Of a stretch of 57,820 nt of DNA, positions 34,932-44,016 are shown one piece after another. The notes under the pieces were generated by a model. The model was not told the origin of the DNA and searched no databases. It worked only from the letters and a program-made list of their open reading frames with translations. Source of the DNA: Campylobacteraceae bacterium (lineage in GTDB: Bacteria; Campylobacterota; Campylobacteria; Campylobacterales; Sulfurospirillaceae); NCBI GenBank assembly GCA_026988975.1, contig JALSKH010000006.1:1-57820 (forward strand), read 5' to 3'. The stretch's first letter is position 1. Each line of letters begins with the position of its first letter. The position numbers and the translations under genes are program-made.

Positions 34932-35411
34932 ATGAAAAATAGTAAATTTTTTAAACTTCTTTTTGTTGAAATTATAGTTTTGGGCGCTATCTGTGCATAT
35001 TTTCTGATAAATTCAAGTGACATATACAGATGGTATGTAGGAAACACTGACTTTGTAAAACAGAGTAAAAATTGCAACTTGCACAACTCATCATGCCTGG
35101 TCAAACTAAAAGATGGAAGTATCATGGAACTCTCCATCGAGCCCCAATCAATCCCCTTAATGAAGCCGATAGAGCTAACAGTAAAAACTAAAAATATAGC
35201 CACAGACACTCTTAAATTAAAAATCTTTGCAACAAATATGAACATGGGACTGATAGTAAAAACTCTAAAAAAGATCTCAAAAGGCATCTATAAGGGAAGT
35301 GTAACACTCCCTACATGTATAGTTGGCGGAATGATATGGAATGCAAATATCATAGCCAACAAACCAAACAAAAGCGTAGGAGCGATATTTGAATTTAAAA
35401 CAGCAAAATAG
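34932..35411 (+). CDS. Membrane-anchored periplasmic protein of unknown function
   Basis: 159 aa: one N-terminal helix (about residues 8-26) then a periplasmic domain with two Cys close together (CNLHNSSC) and a beta-rich region with NMNMG and PLMKPIEL. The layout recalls FixH/YtkA-like domains associated with metal or oxidase maturation, but I cannot assign it. It is divergent from nuoG across 134 bp; that gap holds a GAAGCTGTC word (34851-34859) reminiscent of hairpin element A but no clear stem. Followed 21 bp later by the EamA gene. Confidence 0.7.
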   Translation: MKNSKFFKLLFVEIIVLGAICAYFLINSSDIYRWYVGNTDFVKQSKNCNLHNSSCLVKLKDGSIMELSIEPQSIPLMKPIELTVKTKNIATDTLKLKIFATNMNMGLIVKTLKKISKGIYKGSVTLPTCIVGGMIWNANIIANKPNKSVGAIFEFKTAK

Positions 35412-35432
35412 ACATTATACTACGGTAGATAG

Positions 35433-36308
35433 ATGTTGATAAAAGGTAATATACTTGGCACTTTTGCGATACTTCTATGGTCAATGCTTGCGAGTTTAGG
35501 GGTATTGGCTAAAAGAGTTCCACCTTTTGAATTGATATCAATCTCTTTTCTTATAGCGTTTTTGATAGGTTTGACCTTATGGAAGAAGGAGAGCAGAGGC
35601 ATACTGACTCATTTTAAACTACCTCTCAAAGTGTGGCTAGTCGGAATAATTGGGCTTTTTGGATACCACTACTTCTACTTTTTAGCAATTCGAAATGCCC
35701 CGGCTATCGAAGCAAATCTCATCAACTATCTTTGGCCTCTTTTTATAGTTCTTTTTAGTGCATTTTTACCAAATGAAAAGTTAAAGTGGTTTCATATAGT
35801 CGGTATCCTCTTCGGACTTGCCGGAGTTATTTTTTTGATCTCCAACGGTAGTGCTTTTAGCTTTGAATCTCGATATGCCAAAGGTTATATTTACGCTTTT
35901 ACTGCAGCAATAATTTGGGCAACATACTCTGTGATTTCTCGTCTGTTTTCTCATATATCCACTAGCTCCGTCGGGGCTTTTTGTGGAGTTACTGCAATTT
36001 TATCTCTAATATGCCATATGCTTTTTGAAACGACTGTTATACCTGATTTAAGGGAGACGACAACTATCTTACTTATCGGCTTAGGTCCTCTTGGTGGAGC
36101 ATTTTTTCTATGGGATTATGGTATGAAAAATGGAAATATACAACTTCTAGGCTCTATGTCCTACTTTATACCACTTCTATCAACCGCACTTCTTATTCTA
36201 CTTAAGATTTCACAACCAAGTAGTTCCGTATGGATTGCTTGTACATTGGTTGTGTTTGGCTCTATCATCTCATCTCTGCAACTGGTTAAGAACCTTATAA
36301 AAAGATAA
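35433..36308 (+). CDS. EamA/DMT-family transporter
   Basis: 291 aa, about ten helices in two EamA halves. The first half includes LGTFAILLWSMLASLGVLAK, with the typical W near the start of the protein; the second half begins at YAFTAAIIWATYSVISRL. YxAxxxxPAIEANLINYLWP matches the exporter subgroup. Substrate is unknown. It differs in sequence from the EamA protein at 4859-5743. Ends within the terminator stem. Confidence 0.88.
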   Translation: MLIKGNILGTFAILLWSMLASLGVLAKRVPPFELISISFLIAFLIGLTLWKKESRGILTHFKLPLKVWLVGIIGLFGYHYFYFLAIRNAPAIEANLINYLWPLFIVLFSAFLPNEKLKWFHIVGILFGLAGVIFLISNGSAFSFESRYAKGYIYAFTAAIIWATYSVISRLFSHISTSSVGAFCGVTAILSLICHMLFETTVIPDLRETTTILLIGLGPLGGAFFLWDYGMKNGNIQLLGSMSYFIPLLSTALLILLKISQPSSSVWIACTLVVFGSIISSLQLVKNLIKR

Positions 36309-36339
36309 AGTGCCTGAGATAAAAGCTCTCAAGCACTTT
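36307..36339. terminator. Bidirectional terminator between eamA and rubrerythrin-like gene
   Basis: AAAGTGC (36307-36313) and GCACTTT (36333-36339), extended inward by TGAGA/TCTCA after one mismatch. The stem is followed by TT on the plus strand and preceded by A residues (T on the minus strand), fitting termination of both convergent genes. Confidence 0.75.
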
Positions 36340-36346
36340 TTAGTTA

Positions 36347-36817
36347 TCAAAATTCAGCGTTTTCCAACCAACTATCTGGTTCAGCTACAAACTCAACTAT
36401 ATTTTCTAAAAGCTTATGATGCTTTTTTTCTTCATCAGCTATCTTTAAAAATATCTCTTTGTCTTCAGGGCTTTGAACTTCGTTTGCTTTTTCTACATAT
36501 AGTGCGTATGCTTTTTCTTCTGATTCCATCGCCTTTTTATATAGGGCAACCTGATCCTTGCTAAAATCAATCTTCTTGCCAGATGCTTTCATCTCTGCAA
36601 ATATTGCTTTTGCATCTTTTTCTACATTCATTTTTGGAATCACAACAGATCCATCATGTTTTGCCAACTCTTCAAACATTTTATAGTGCTTTACCTCTTC
36701 GTCAGCTAAGTTTAAAAAGATGTTTTTCAAACCATCATTATCTGTTTTCTCCGCAAGCTCTCTATAAAACGCTTCACCCTCTTTTTCCATCTCCATAGCA
36801 TATTGGTATGCATTCAT
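36347..36817 (-). CDS. Rubrerythrin-like ferritin-fold protein
   Basis: 156 aa four-helix protein with the di-iron ligand pattern: a Glu near residue 14 (EKEGEAFYRE), E-x2-H (DEEVKHYK), a central Glu (MESEEKAYALY) and a second E-x2-H (DEEKKHHK). There is no C-terminal rubredoxin domain, so it is a short, COG1633-type protein. Likely role: peroxide handling or iron storage under oxidative stress. It has its own promoter region (TATGATAAAAT-like on the minus strand near 36870). Confidence 0.87.
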   Translation of the reverse strand: MNAYQYAMEMEKEGEAFYRELAEKTDNDGLKNIFLNLADEEVKHYKMFEELAKHDGSVVIPKMNVEKDAKAIFAEMKASGKKIDFSKDQVALYKKAMESEEKAYALYVEKANEVQSPEDKEIFLKIADEEKKHHKLLENIVEFVAEPDSWLENAEF

Positions 36818-36918
36818 GGTATTTATCCCCTCTTTTCTGATTTTATTTTGCGCTCATTTTATCATAAATATATGAAAAGAACATGAGATTGCCAATGTAA
36901 ATTTGATTTTTAACTATG

Positions 36919-38187
36919 TCAATAGATTGATGGTAAAAATGTAGTCAAAAACGGTATGAAAGTTATAAGAAATAGATCAAAAATCATCACAAGTAAAAAA
37001 GGAATGATCGCTTTTGATATCTCCATTATCCGGCTTTGGGCTATGGAGCTTGAAACCATCAGACATATGCCAAGTGGTGGCGTTAGCATGCCGATTGCAA
37101 GGTTTATTACTATCATCACTCCATATGTCATGGGGTCGATTCCTAACTGATTTAGTAGTGGCGTAACTACCGGAACGAAGAGAATCAGTGATGCAGTAGT
37201 CTCTACAAAAGTACCCATTATGAGTAAAAAGAGATTTATCGCTAAGAGTATGACAAATTTATTATCTCCTAAAAGCAAAAAGCTTTGAGTTAGCAACTCT
37301 TGAATGTTGTTCATGGATAGAAACCATGAAAATACAGTAGCTATTGAGATGATTATCAAGATGATAGAGCTTGTGTTTATAGCATAGATGGTGGCTTTAT
37401 ATAATTTTTTTAAGTTTAACTCTCTATATATAAAACTACTCACAAAAAGTGCATATATAACTGCAACGGCTGCTGATTCTGTTGCTGTAAATAGTCCACC
37501 TAAGATACCGCCAACTACGATAATCGGAATACCGAGTGCCCAAATAGCATCTTTAAATGTTGTTTTAAATTTTCCAAAACTAAATTCTCTTCTAGCCTCA
37601 TCTATTTGCAGATTTCTTGTCTTGAAAACAACAAGAGTGATAAGAGAAAGTCCTATTATGATGCCAGGAATTATACCTGCTAAAAATAGCTTTCCGACTG
37701 ATATATTTGCTATAAAAGCGAAGATGATCATAGGGATACTCGGGGGTATAATCACTCCGATTGAACCACCTGTGGCTATGATGGAAGCTGCGAAATTTTT
37801 ATCGTATCCTCTCTTTTTCATAGATGGTATCAAAACTCCGCCTACTGCTGCCGTATCAGCAGCTGCAGAACCTGATACTCCGGCAAACAACATACTTGAG
37901 AGTATAGATGTAATAGCAAGTCCACCCTTAAAGTGCCCCACTAATGACTCCGAGAGATCTACAAGTCTTTTTGATATGCCGCCTTGATCCATAATGCTTC
38001 CTGCTAACATAAAAAGCGGAACTGCCAAAAGGACATAGGAGTTTACCCCATCGAACATCTTTTGAGGGATCATAAAAAGTGGAAGATTTGAGACAACAAA
38101 TGCAACAGCAGTCGATAACCCGATAGATAAAAAAACAGGGATAGATAGAAGTATCAAAGCAAGTAAAAGTATGAGTAAAAGTATCAC
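36919..38187 (-). CDS. dctM: TRAP transporter large permease
   Basis: 422 aa, about 12 helices, DctM family. Typical stretches are VPLFMLAGSIMDQGG, GSAAADTAAVGGVLIPSM and GGSIGVIIPPSIPMI. It drives sodium-linked uptake of an organic acid with the two upstream genes. Last gene of the 25-gene operon; no strong terminator hairpin was seen after it in the 100-bp gap. Confidence 0.92.
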   Translation of the reverse strand: MILLLILLLALILLSIPVFLSIGLSTAVAFVVSNLPLFMIPQKMFDGVNSYVLLAVPLFMLAGSIMDQGGISKRLVDLSESLVGHFKGGLAITSILSSMLFAGVSGSAAADTAAVGGVLIPSMKKRGYDKNFAASIIATGGSIGVIIPPSIPMIIFAFIANISVGKLFLAGIIPGIIIGLSLITLVVFKTRNLQIDEARREFSFGKFKTTFKDAIWALGIPIIVVGGILGGLFTATESAAVAVIYALFVSSFIYRELNLKKLYKATIYAINTSSIILIIISIATVFSWFLSMNNIQELLTQSFLLLGDNKFVILLAINLFLLIMGTFVETTASLILFVPVVTPLLNQLGIDPMTYGVMIVINLAIGMLTPPLGICLMVSSSIAQSRIMEISKAIIPFLLVMIFDLFLITFIPFLTTFLPSIY

Positions 38188-38191
38188 ATTA

Positions 38192-38677
38192 TCATCTTTT
38201 TACAACTTTTTTAAGTATATCATCGATACAGTAGAGTATCCATACAAAAGCAGATATAGGAATCGCTACAAAGGGCAAAGCAAATGGTATCTGCAAAGTA
38301 GCTGTTTTTTGCATCATAAAGAGTGGTAAAAGCTTTATGCTTCCGACGATAATCAACACCCAAAAAGCTATAAACAGTAGAGCGATGATGACATCTAGTC
38401 TCTGCAAATTTTTCTTGGATATATAAGCAAAAATCATATCAATTCGGATATGATTTTTATGCTTATGTGCCATGGTTGAGCCAAAAAAAACGATATAAAC
38501 CAAAATGTATCTTGCGACTTCATTTGACCAATATATCGAATCATTTAGTATATATCTATAAAATACTGCCACACCCAATAGGAGTGAAAGTAAAAATATA
38601 AGCAACACAACAAATCTACTTACAAAAGCATTTATCATGTCGCTTAGTATCGAGATAGCTCTGGCAGTTTTTAACAT
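38192..38677 (-). CDS. dctQ: TRAP transporter small permease
   Basis: 161 aa with four helices, DctQ family. The segment YWSNEVARYILVYIVFFGSTMAHKH is the family core (kept here by positions about 45-70). Spaced 1 bp from dctP and 4 bp from dctM. Confidence 0.9.
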   Translation of the reverse strand: MLKTARAISILSDMINAFVSRFVVLLIFLLSLLLGVAVFYRYILNDSIYWSNEVARYILVYIVFFGSTMAHKHKNHIRIDMIFAYISKKNLQRLDVIIALLFIAFWVLIIVGSIKLLPLFMMQKTATLQIPFALPFVAIPISAFVWILYCIDDILKKVVKR

Positions 38678-38678
38678 T

Positions 38679-39638
38679 TTACTTGGCTAAAATCTCTTCT
38701 AGGTATTTTTTTGCAACTCCGCTAAATTGGCTTTTTAATGATTTTACTCTACTTCTAAAAGATGACATATCAGGATGCTCGTCTATGATCATTCCCTGCT
38801 TTTTCAAGTCAGCCAAAAAGTAGTTTGCTTTGTCTCTGTTCAGTTTTCTCTCGTAAATCGATGCTTTTTTTGCTGCATCAAACAGTAAAGTTTGGTACTT
38901 TGGAGGCAGTGAATCATAAAAACCTTTGCTTCCGACGAAAACCAAAGCAGAGTAAACATGTCTAGTCAAAGTTAGGTATTTTTGCACTTCGTATAGCTTA
39001 TATTGGTCTATAACTGCTAGTGGATTCTCTTGTCCATCTATAACATGCTGAGAAAGTTGAGTGTATATAGGCCATGGCATTGGAGTCGGATTTGCACCGA
39101 TGGCTTTCCAGATATCTATCTGAAGTTGTGAGTTCATAACTCTGATTTTTAAGCCTTTTACATCACTAGCAGAGTGGATTGGTTTTTTGGAGTTTGTGAT
39201 ATTTCTAAATCCATTTTCCAAAAAGTGATAACCTACTAAATTTGCTGATTTGAAGCTTTTTAATATATCTTGACCAATTTTTCCATCTAGTATCTCATCA
39301 GCCTTTGCAAAACTGTCAAATATAAATGGAAACTCTATAGCTTTGATGGCTGGCACAAACTTATCTATCGGTCCAGCTGTAATAACACCCATCTGGAGGG
39401 CATTTAACTGCAACTGTTGCAAGATACTTGTCTCATTTCCAACAGACTTTGAGTGGTGGATATTTACTTTTATATCTCCGCCACTACCTTTTTCAACTAT
39501 ATCTTTGAACTTTTTTGCAGCCATATAGTGAAATGAATGAGGTGTGGTAACTATACCTAAATTGATCACATAACTCTTAGCGAACATCGCTAACGGAAGC
39601 ATAAAAAATGCCAAAACTAATGTAAGATTTCTCTTCAT
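38679..39638 (-). CDS. dctP: TRAP transporter substrate-binding protein
   Basis: 319 aa with a signal peptide (to about residue 20). DctP family core: the carboxylate-binding Arg in GLKIRVMNSQL (around residue 170), GANPTPMPWPIYTQL and VIDGQENPLAVI. The ligand is probably a carboxylate; which one cannot be read from sequence. AAGGAG lies 7 bp before the ATG. Only 17 bp separate it from the pigment-cluster dehydratase gene, so it is co-transcribed with the cluster. Confidence 0.9.
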   Translation of the reverse strand: MKRNLTLVLAFFMLPLAMFAKSYVINLGIVTTPHSFHYMAAKKFKDIVEKGSGGDIKVNIHHSKSVGNETSILQQLQLNALQMGVITAGPIDKFVPAIKAIEFPFIFDSFAKADEILDGKIGQDILKSFKSANLVGYHFLENGFRNITNSKKPIHSASDVKGLKIRVMNSQLQIDIWKAIGANPTPMPWPIYTQLSQHVIDGQENPLAVIDQYKLYEVQKYLTLTRHVYSALVFVGSKGFYDSLPPKYQTLLFDAAKKASIYERKLNRDKANYFLADLKKQGMIIDEHPDMSSFRSRVKSLKSQFSGVAKKYLEEILAK

Positions 39639-39655
39639 AATTTACTCCTTAAAAT

Positions 39656-40012
39656 TTATTGAACTGTAATCGAAAAATTTCCCTCTGCGATCTTCTGCTT
39701 TTTATCCATTATGGCAAACAAAAGGGATTTGAAATTATCAATTTTATGAATCAACTCTACGAGCACAGTGTACTCTTTGCTTGATATCTCTTTTAAAAGT
39801 TTCACATCTTTTAAAGAGACTAAAAAACCCATCTTTTCGCCACCCTCATCATCTTTTATACCTGAAGAGCTTTGTGTTGCAGCTTCTACCAACATGGCTA
39901 GACTAGGCAGAGTATCAAATGAGATTTTGACCTCAGCTCTACTCTCATCTGCATATAGCACGGAATCAACAAATCTGACAGGCGGCAAGTGAGGAATTGA
40001 AAAGTCTGACAT
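39656..40012 (-). CDS. Hot-dog-fold 3-hydroxyacyl-ACP dehydratase-like protein (ApeP-like)
   Basis: 118 aa. The start IPHLPPVRFVDSVL matches the PH..P..FVD opening of FabZ/ApeP proteins, and EAATQ (Glu43, Gln47) matches the second half of the active site. The usual GHFPxxP loop with catalytic His is not present: the segment is shortened to SFDTLPSL. It may work as a partner of the other hot-dog protein (57356-57649) rather than alone. It lies 5 bp from the ACP gene. Confidence 0.78.
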   Translation of the reverse strand: MSDFSIPHLPPVRFVDSVLYADESRAEVKISFDTLPSLAMLVEAATQSSSGIKDDEGGEKMGFLVSLKDVKLLKEISSKEYTVLVELIHKIDNFKSLLFAIMDKKQKIAEGNFSITVQ

Positions 40013-40017
40013 ATAGG

Positions 40018-40281
40018 TTATTTTTCTTGCTCTAACTGCTCATTTATATATGCGCTAAGTGAATTTACAGTCGAAAATATATTTTCAGATTCGCCCATAT
40101 CTTTAATCTTCACTCCAAACTCTTTCTCTATTATCAGGGTTAACTCTATCGCATCCACGCTATCTAACCCAAGACCCTCTTCACCAAAAAGGGGCATATC
40201 ATCTTCTATCTCATCTACACCCATATCTTCAAGTCCTAAACCCGCTATAATCTTCTGTTTTAAGTCATTTGCTGTTATCAA
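40018..40281 (-). CDS. Acyl carrier protein 2
   Basis: 87 aa. The phosphopantetheine Ser41 sits in GLGLDSVDAIEL, with the classic helix-2 recognition pattern following. Acidic, as expected. It lies between the AMP ligase and the dehydratase gene with 1- and 5-bp gaps. Probably carries the aryl starter or the growing polyene. No phosphopantetheinyl transferase gene is found in the window. Confidence 0.92.
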   Translation of the reverse strand: MITANDLKQKIIAGLGLEDMGVDEIEDDMPLFGEEGLGLDSVDAIELTLIIEKEFGVKIKDMGESENIFSTVNSLSAYINEQLEQEK

Positions 40282-40282
40282 T

Positions 40283-41437
40283 TTATTCTCCTATTTTTTT
40301 AAATCCAATTTTTTTACCGACTGAACTTCTTATGATTTTTACACCGTTAAATATCTTAAACGCAATATTCATAGAACCAAAATTTTCTTTTAACTTTGCC
40401 CTAAAAACTTTTGCATCAAGTCCATGTTCTGACTCGACATAGATATCTAAAATCTCATCCTTGAGTGCTCTGTCATCTCTTCTGATTTTTATGTATGCAG
40501 ACTCGATTCCCGGCATCGACTCTACGATCCCCTCTATCTGCTGAGTTGAGATCCTTTTTCCTGCGATTTTAGCCAGATTTGAACTTCTGCCTAAAAGCTT
40601 AAACTCTTTGTCATTGAGAATCTCCACTATATCTTCAGTTTGAAACGGTGGCACAACATCTTCAACTACCCCATCATTTAGTATTTTCTGAGTCAAAAAT
40701 GGCGAAGAGACACGAAGCATATCGTACTTTTGGTCGATACTGACCCCATCATAAACTCTTAGTATGCCCTCATCATCAGTTTTGTGTCCCATCAAGCCAG
40801 TCTCAGTTGAAGCAAAAAGTTGAGAAACTGAACTGTCATATTTTTCACGAAACAGTTTTCCATCCTCTTGCGGCAGGGGAGCAGTTGAAGTGAGAAAAAA
40901 TGACCCACTAAATTTCATATCTACATGTAGCCTGTTCAAAGCCTTGATAAACACAGGAGTAGTCACCACTAAAGTGCCCTCTTTTTGAGCTTCCACTGCT
41001 AACTCTTGAGGCAAAAAATTCTCTTTTGTCCAAACATCTATATCTAAATCCTTCGGCACTACTGCACCTATATCTACGCCATATATATGAACAAAAGGGA
41101 CTGTCGTAACCACTCTGTTAAATTTTCTTGTCCCCAAAGTTTTGATAAGTGCGGCTGATTGCGCCAAAGAGTTCTCTTTTGTTTTATAAACGCCAGTAGG
41201 CAAACCTGTAGTTCCAGAAGTGAAGTACAAAAACTGCATCCCATCTTGATAAAGATTTTCGATACCCAATGAGTCAATATACTTAACAAGTGCTGGTTGT
41301 GATTTATCATAAATAACATCAAAAATGTCGTTTTCAAAACAGTAGAGCGCTTGCGAAAGTTGTTCGACTTTTGAAGTAGGATTTTTGACCTCTTCTATAT
41401 CGCGATAGCATCTATTATCCATATCATAAATTCTCAT
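40283..41437 (-). CDS. AMP-binding acyl/aryl-ACP ligase
   Basis: 384 aa ANL-superfamily enzyme, shorter than usual (450-550) at the N-terminus. The ATP loop YFTSGTTGLPTGVYKT lies at residues 71-86; STETGLMG and the C-terminal lid (LGRSSNLAKIAGKRIST, around 290) follow. It likely activates a cinnamate-type acid and loads it on an ACP, the starter step of aryl polyene synthesis. The loss of N-terminal sequence is typical for ligases in such clusters (recollection, not searched). Confidence 0.85.
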   Translation of the reverse strand: MRIYDMDNRCYRDIEEVKNPTSKVEQLSQALYCFENDIFDVIYDKSQPALVKYIDSLGIENLYQDGMQFLYFTSGTTGLPTGVYKTKENSLAQSAALIKTLGTRKFNRVVTTVPFVHIYGVDIGAVVPKDLDIDVWTKENFLPQELAVEAQKEGTLVVTTPVFIKALNRLHVDMKFSGSFFLTSTAPLPQEDGKLFREKYDSSVSQLFASTETGLMGHKTDDEGILRVYDGVSIDQKYDMLRVSSPFLTQKILNDGVVEDVVPPFQTEDIVEILNDKEFKLLGRSSNLAKIAGKRISTQQIEGIVESMPGIESAYIKIRRDDRALKDEILDIYVESEHGLDAKVFRAKLKENFGSMNIAFKIFNGVKIIRSSVGKKIGFKKIGE

Positions 41438-41467
41438 ATACTCTTCTCCTTAAAGGGCGCTATTTTA

Positions 41468-43540
41468 TCATAAACTTGTATAAAGCAAAAGAAAAATCGA
41501 TCCAATTCCCAAAGTTATCACAAAACCTATGGAATACAATGCAACAGTTTTGCTAAAAATCAACACTCCAAAACCCAAAAATGTACTCATTAAAGCATAC
41601 TTGATGGCCATCTTTGTCTCGCTTGGAGTTGAAGTTTTATGCAAGTAGATACCATAATCTATACTTATAGCTATCAATATAACAAGAGCAAAGATATTCA
41701 TGATGTTGATCTTTCCAAACAACGATATACCAAAGAGTACAACGCTTAGTGGAAAAAGCAGAAATGAGAGTGGAAAAAGCATCTTGAAGCCATAATTGAA
41801 AAACAGAACTAGCACTATGAAAGCTACCGAGATGAGCATATATAACTGAAGTTTTTCCTTCATCTCTCTTGTATCTTTTGCTAAACTTTTACCCAAATCA
41901 ACAATGCTGAAAAGATTTGAAGATTTTATGCTTTTTTTAGGGATTAATGCCAAAGTGTAGTAGCTATTTTTATCTTTTATTATCTTAAATCTCATCGCAC
42001 TATTTAGACTATTTTTGCATTTTAAACTATCTATTCCTTTGTAGGCATCTTTGAAGACATCATTAAATCCTATCTTTTTTGCCTCTTGATTTATAGTTTT
42101 TTTGACTTTTTCAAAATCAAATTTGCTGATCTGCTCCACTCTTTTTTCACATCTTTTTTTACTTAAGACAAACTTGCCAATGCCAAGCATCGCAGGATTT
42201 GATGCTTCTATCTTTTCATATTTTTCTAAAAGTTTATCTCTACTTTTTGCCTCTATGATTACGGCTTGGTAGTTGTTGTTTTGTAAGCCTCTATTGAAAA
42301 GTTTTGAAAGATTTAAGAGTTTTGTATTGTGATAGTCTAGATTTTTCAGATTATTGTCAAAACTAAGATGAAAGAAAGCATAGGCAAGCAAAGCAAGCGA
42401 AATTAGCGCTACATGTAGAGGGTTAAATCGCCTAATAGCCTCTTCTTGCTTTACTATGACAGGCTTTTTTATATCAAGATAGATAAAGGTAAAACTAAAC
42501 AGCACATAAGCCATACTTAAGGATATAACACTAAAGATGGCTAGTTGCTTAAAAAGGTCAATATTTATAAAACCAAATATAATAAAAACACCAACCGTTG
42601 TGAAAAATCCAAAAAATACTCTCTTTTGAAATGAGTATCTACTCTTTGAAAAATATCCGTGAAAATAGTAGTGAAACATATAGTCGATAGATATGCTCGT
42701 AACGCTAACTCCAAAAACTATAGCCAAAATGTTGATGCTATCAAAGATGAAAGATGTCAATATAATCGCGCTCAAAATTGAACTAGCGATGGCTAAAATG
42801 GCATTAAAAAGAAGCTTGTGATTTTTGAGAATTACAAAATATAAAAGTAACAATAAAAGAGTAGATATAAGCATTATTTTTTGCGCATCTGCCTTTATAT
42901 ATGATGAATTTTCGACAAGATAAAAAAATGGTGAAATGGCAACTACACCGGGAAATTTTGTCAGTAATTTTTCGATATCTTCATAAACAACTCTCGCTGT
43001 TTGGGCATTTGAAGTATCTGCCCAAGTTGTAGCTCGTATCAGATAACCGTAGTTTTTTAACTTTTGATATTTGCTCGTTTGTTGAAAATCCATACTAAAA
43101 AGTTCAAGTGGGTCATACTTGTTTATGGGCTGATATATCACAGAAGTAGCTACGCTTTTGTATATCTTTTTCAACCTGTTTTTTATGTCGGTATTTGTGA
43201 TTTTTGTATCATTAAAATCTGCCAAAAGATAGTAGTTTTTCGCCATATATTTTCTTAGCTTGGGTGAAATCTTACTAGATATCTCAACTTTTGATATCTG
43301 AGGTATCTTTTTTAACTCTTTTGCAACTTCTTGAAGCTCTTTTAAGGATTTTTTGTCAAACCCTTTTTTTGAGATGAGTATCTCATTTGAAAATCCAAAC
43401 TCTTTGGCTATATGAAAAATCTTCAGACTTTTTTGAGAGAGAAATATATCTATAAAATTAGTAGAAAATTTTATATGCGAAGAGAGAGCAAGATACAAAA
43501 GGGATAAAAAAACAAATATGATTGCATTTAGGTATTTCAC
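41468..43540 (-). CDS. MMPL/RND-family lipid exporter
   Basis: 690 aa with about twelve helices in two halves, each with a large periplasmic loop (near residues 30-225 and 395-560). The segments SVTSISIDYMFHYY and LIAISIDYGIYLH each contain the membrane aspartate typical of the MMPL proton relay. In aryl polyene and flexirubin clusters an MMPL protein is found beside a LolA-like carrier, as here (1-bp overlap). Likely moves the finished pigment from the inner membrane toward the outer membrane. Confidence 0.88.
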   Translation of the reverse strand: MKYLNAIIFVFLSLLYLALSSHIKFSTNFIDIFLSQKSLKIFHIAKEFGFSNEILISKKGFDKKSLKELQEVAKELKKIPQISKVEISSKISPKLRKYMAKNYYLLADFNDTKITNTDIKNRLKKIYKSVATSVIYQPINKYDPLELFSMDFQQTSKYQKLKNYGYLIRATTWADTSNAQTARVVYEDIEKLLTKFPGVVAISPFFYLVENSSYIKADAQKIMLISTLLLLLLYFVILKNHKLLFNAILAIASSILSAIILTSFIFDSINILAIVFGVSVTSISIDYMFHYYFHGYFSKSRYSFQKRVFFGFFTTVGVFIIFGFINIDLFKQLAIFSVISLSMAYVLFSFTFIYLDIKKPVIVKQEEAIRRFNPLHVALISLALLAYAFFHLSFDNNLKNLDYHNTKLLNLSKLFNRGLQNNNYQAVIIEAKSRDKLLEKYEKIEASNPAMLGIGKFVLSKKRCEKRVEQISKFDFEKVKKTINQEAKKIGFNDVFKDAYKGIDSLKCKNSLNSAMRFKIIKDKNSYYTLALIPKKSIKSSNLFSIVDLGKSLAKDTREMKEKLQLYMLISVAFIVLVLFFNYGFKMLFPLSFLLFPLSVVLFGISLFGKINIMNIFALVILIAISIDYGIYLHKTSTPSETKMAIKYALMSTFLGFGVLIFSKTVALYSIGFVITLGIGSIFLLLYTSL

Positions 43541-44016
43541 TATTTTTTGACTATCTTTATGGTATCGCCATTTGGCATAAACATCTTAAAATTAAGAACT
43601 TTTGAGTCTTTTACATAAACCTCTGCTTTAGTTATTTGATCTGCAAGGTCACCTTTAAACGCTACGAAGTAAGTGTTTCCATCCTTTTGGATATCAAAAT
43701 CAGAGCTTCCCTTAAGCTTACTAAAATCACCCAGTCTCGTCATAGCGCCGATAAAAGTTTTGGCATAAAAATTTGCTCTGCCTTTTAGATGGTAGAGTTT
43801 TTTGGACGAATCCTCTATGGTTACATTTGTGTCGGTTTTGACTATCTTTTTGTATGACGGCTCACTATAGACTATCACTGTTTTATCTTTTTGCACATCT
43901 ATATGTCCACTGTTCTTAAACTCTGTCGATACTGCCTTGACAAACTTATACTCATCAAAGTTATAAGAGCTGGCAAAAAGCGCTACATGTAGAGCTAAAA
44001 TCACGATAAATCGCAT
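43540..44016 (-). CDS. LolA-like outer-membrane lipid carrier
   Basis: 158 aa with a Sec signal peptide (residues 1-16, ALFASSYN). The mature protein is beta-rich with the LolA-like layout: KTVIVYSEPSYKKIV, TRLGDFSKLKGSSDFDI, VYVKDSKVLNFKMFMPNGD. It should shuttle a hydrophobic cargo across the periplasm for the MMPL exporter. It overlaps both neighbours. Confidence 0.8.
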   Translation of the reverse strand: MRFIVILALHVALFASSYNFDEYKFVKAVSTEFKNSGHIDVQKDKTVIVYSEPSYKKIVKTDTNVTIEDSSKKLYHLKGRANFYAKTFIGAMTRLGDFSKLKGSSDFDIQKDGNTYFVAFKGDLADQITKAEVYVKDSKVLNFKMFMPNGDTIKIVKK

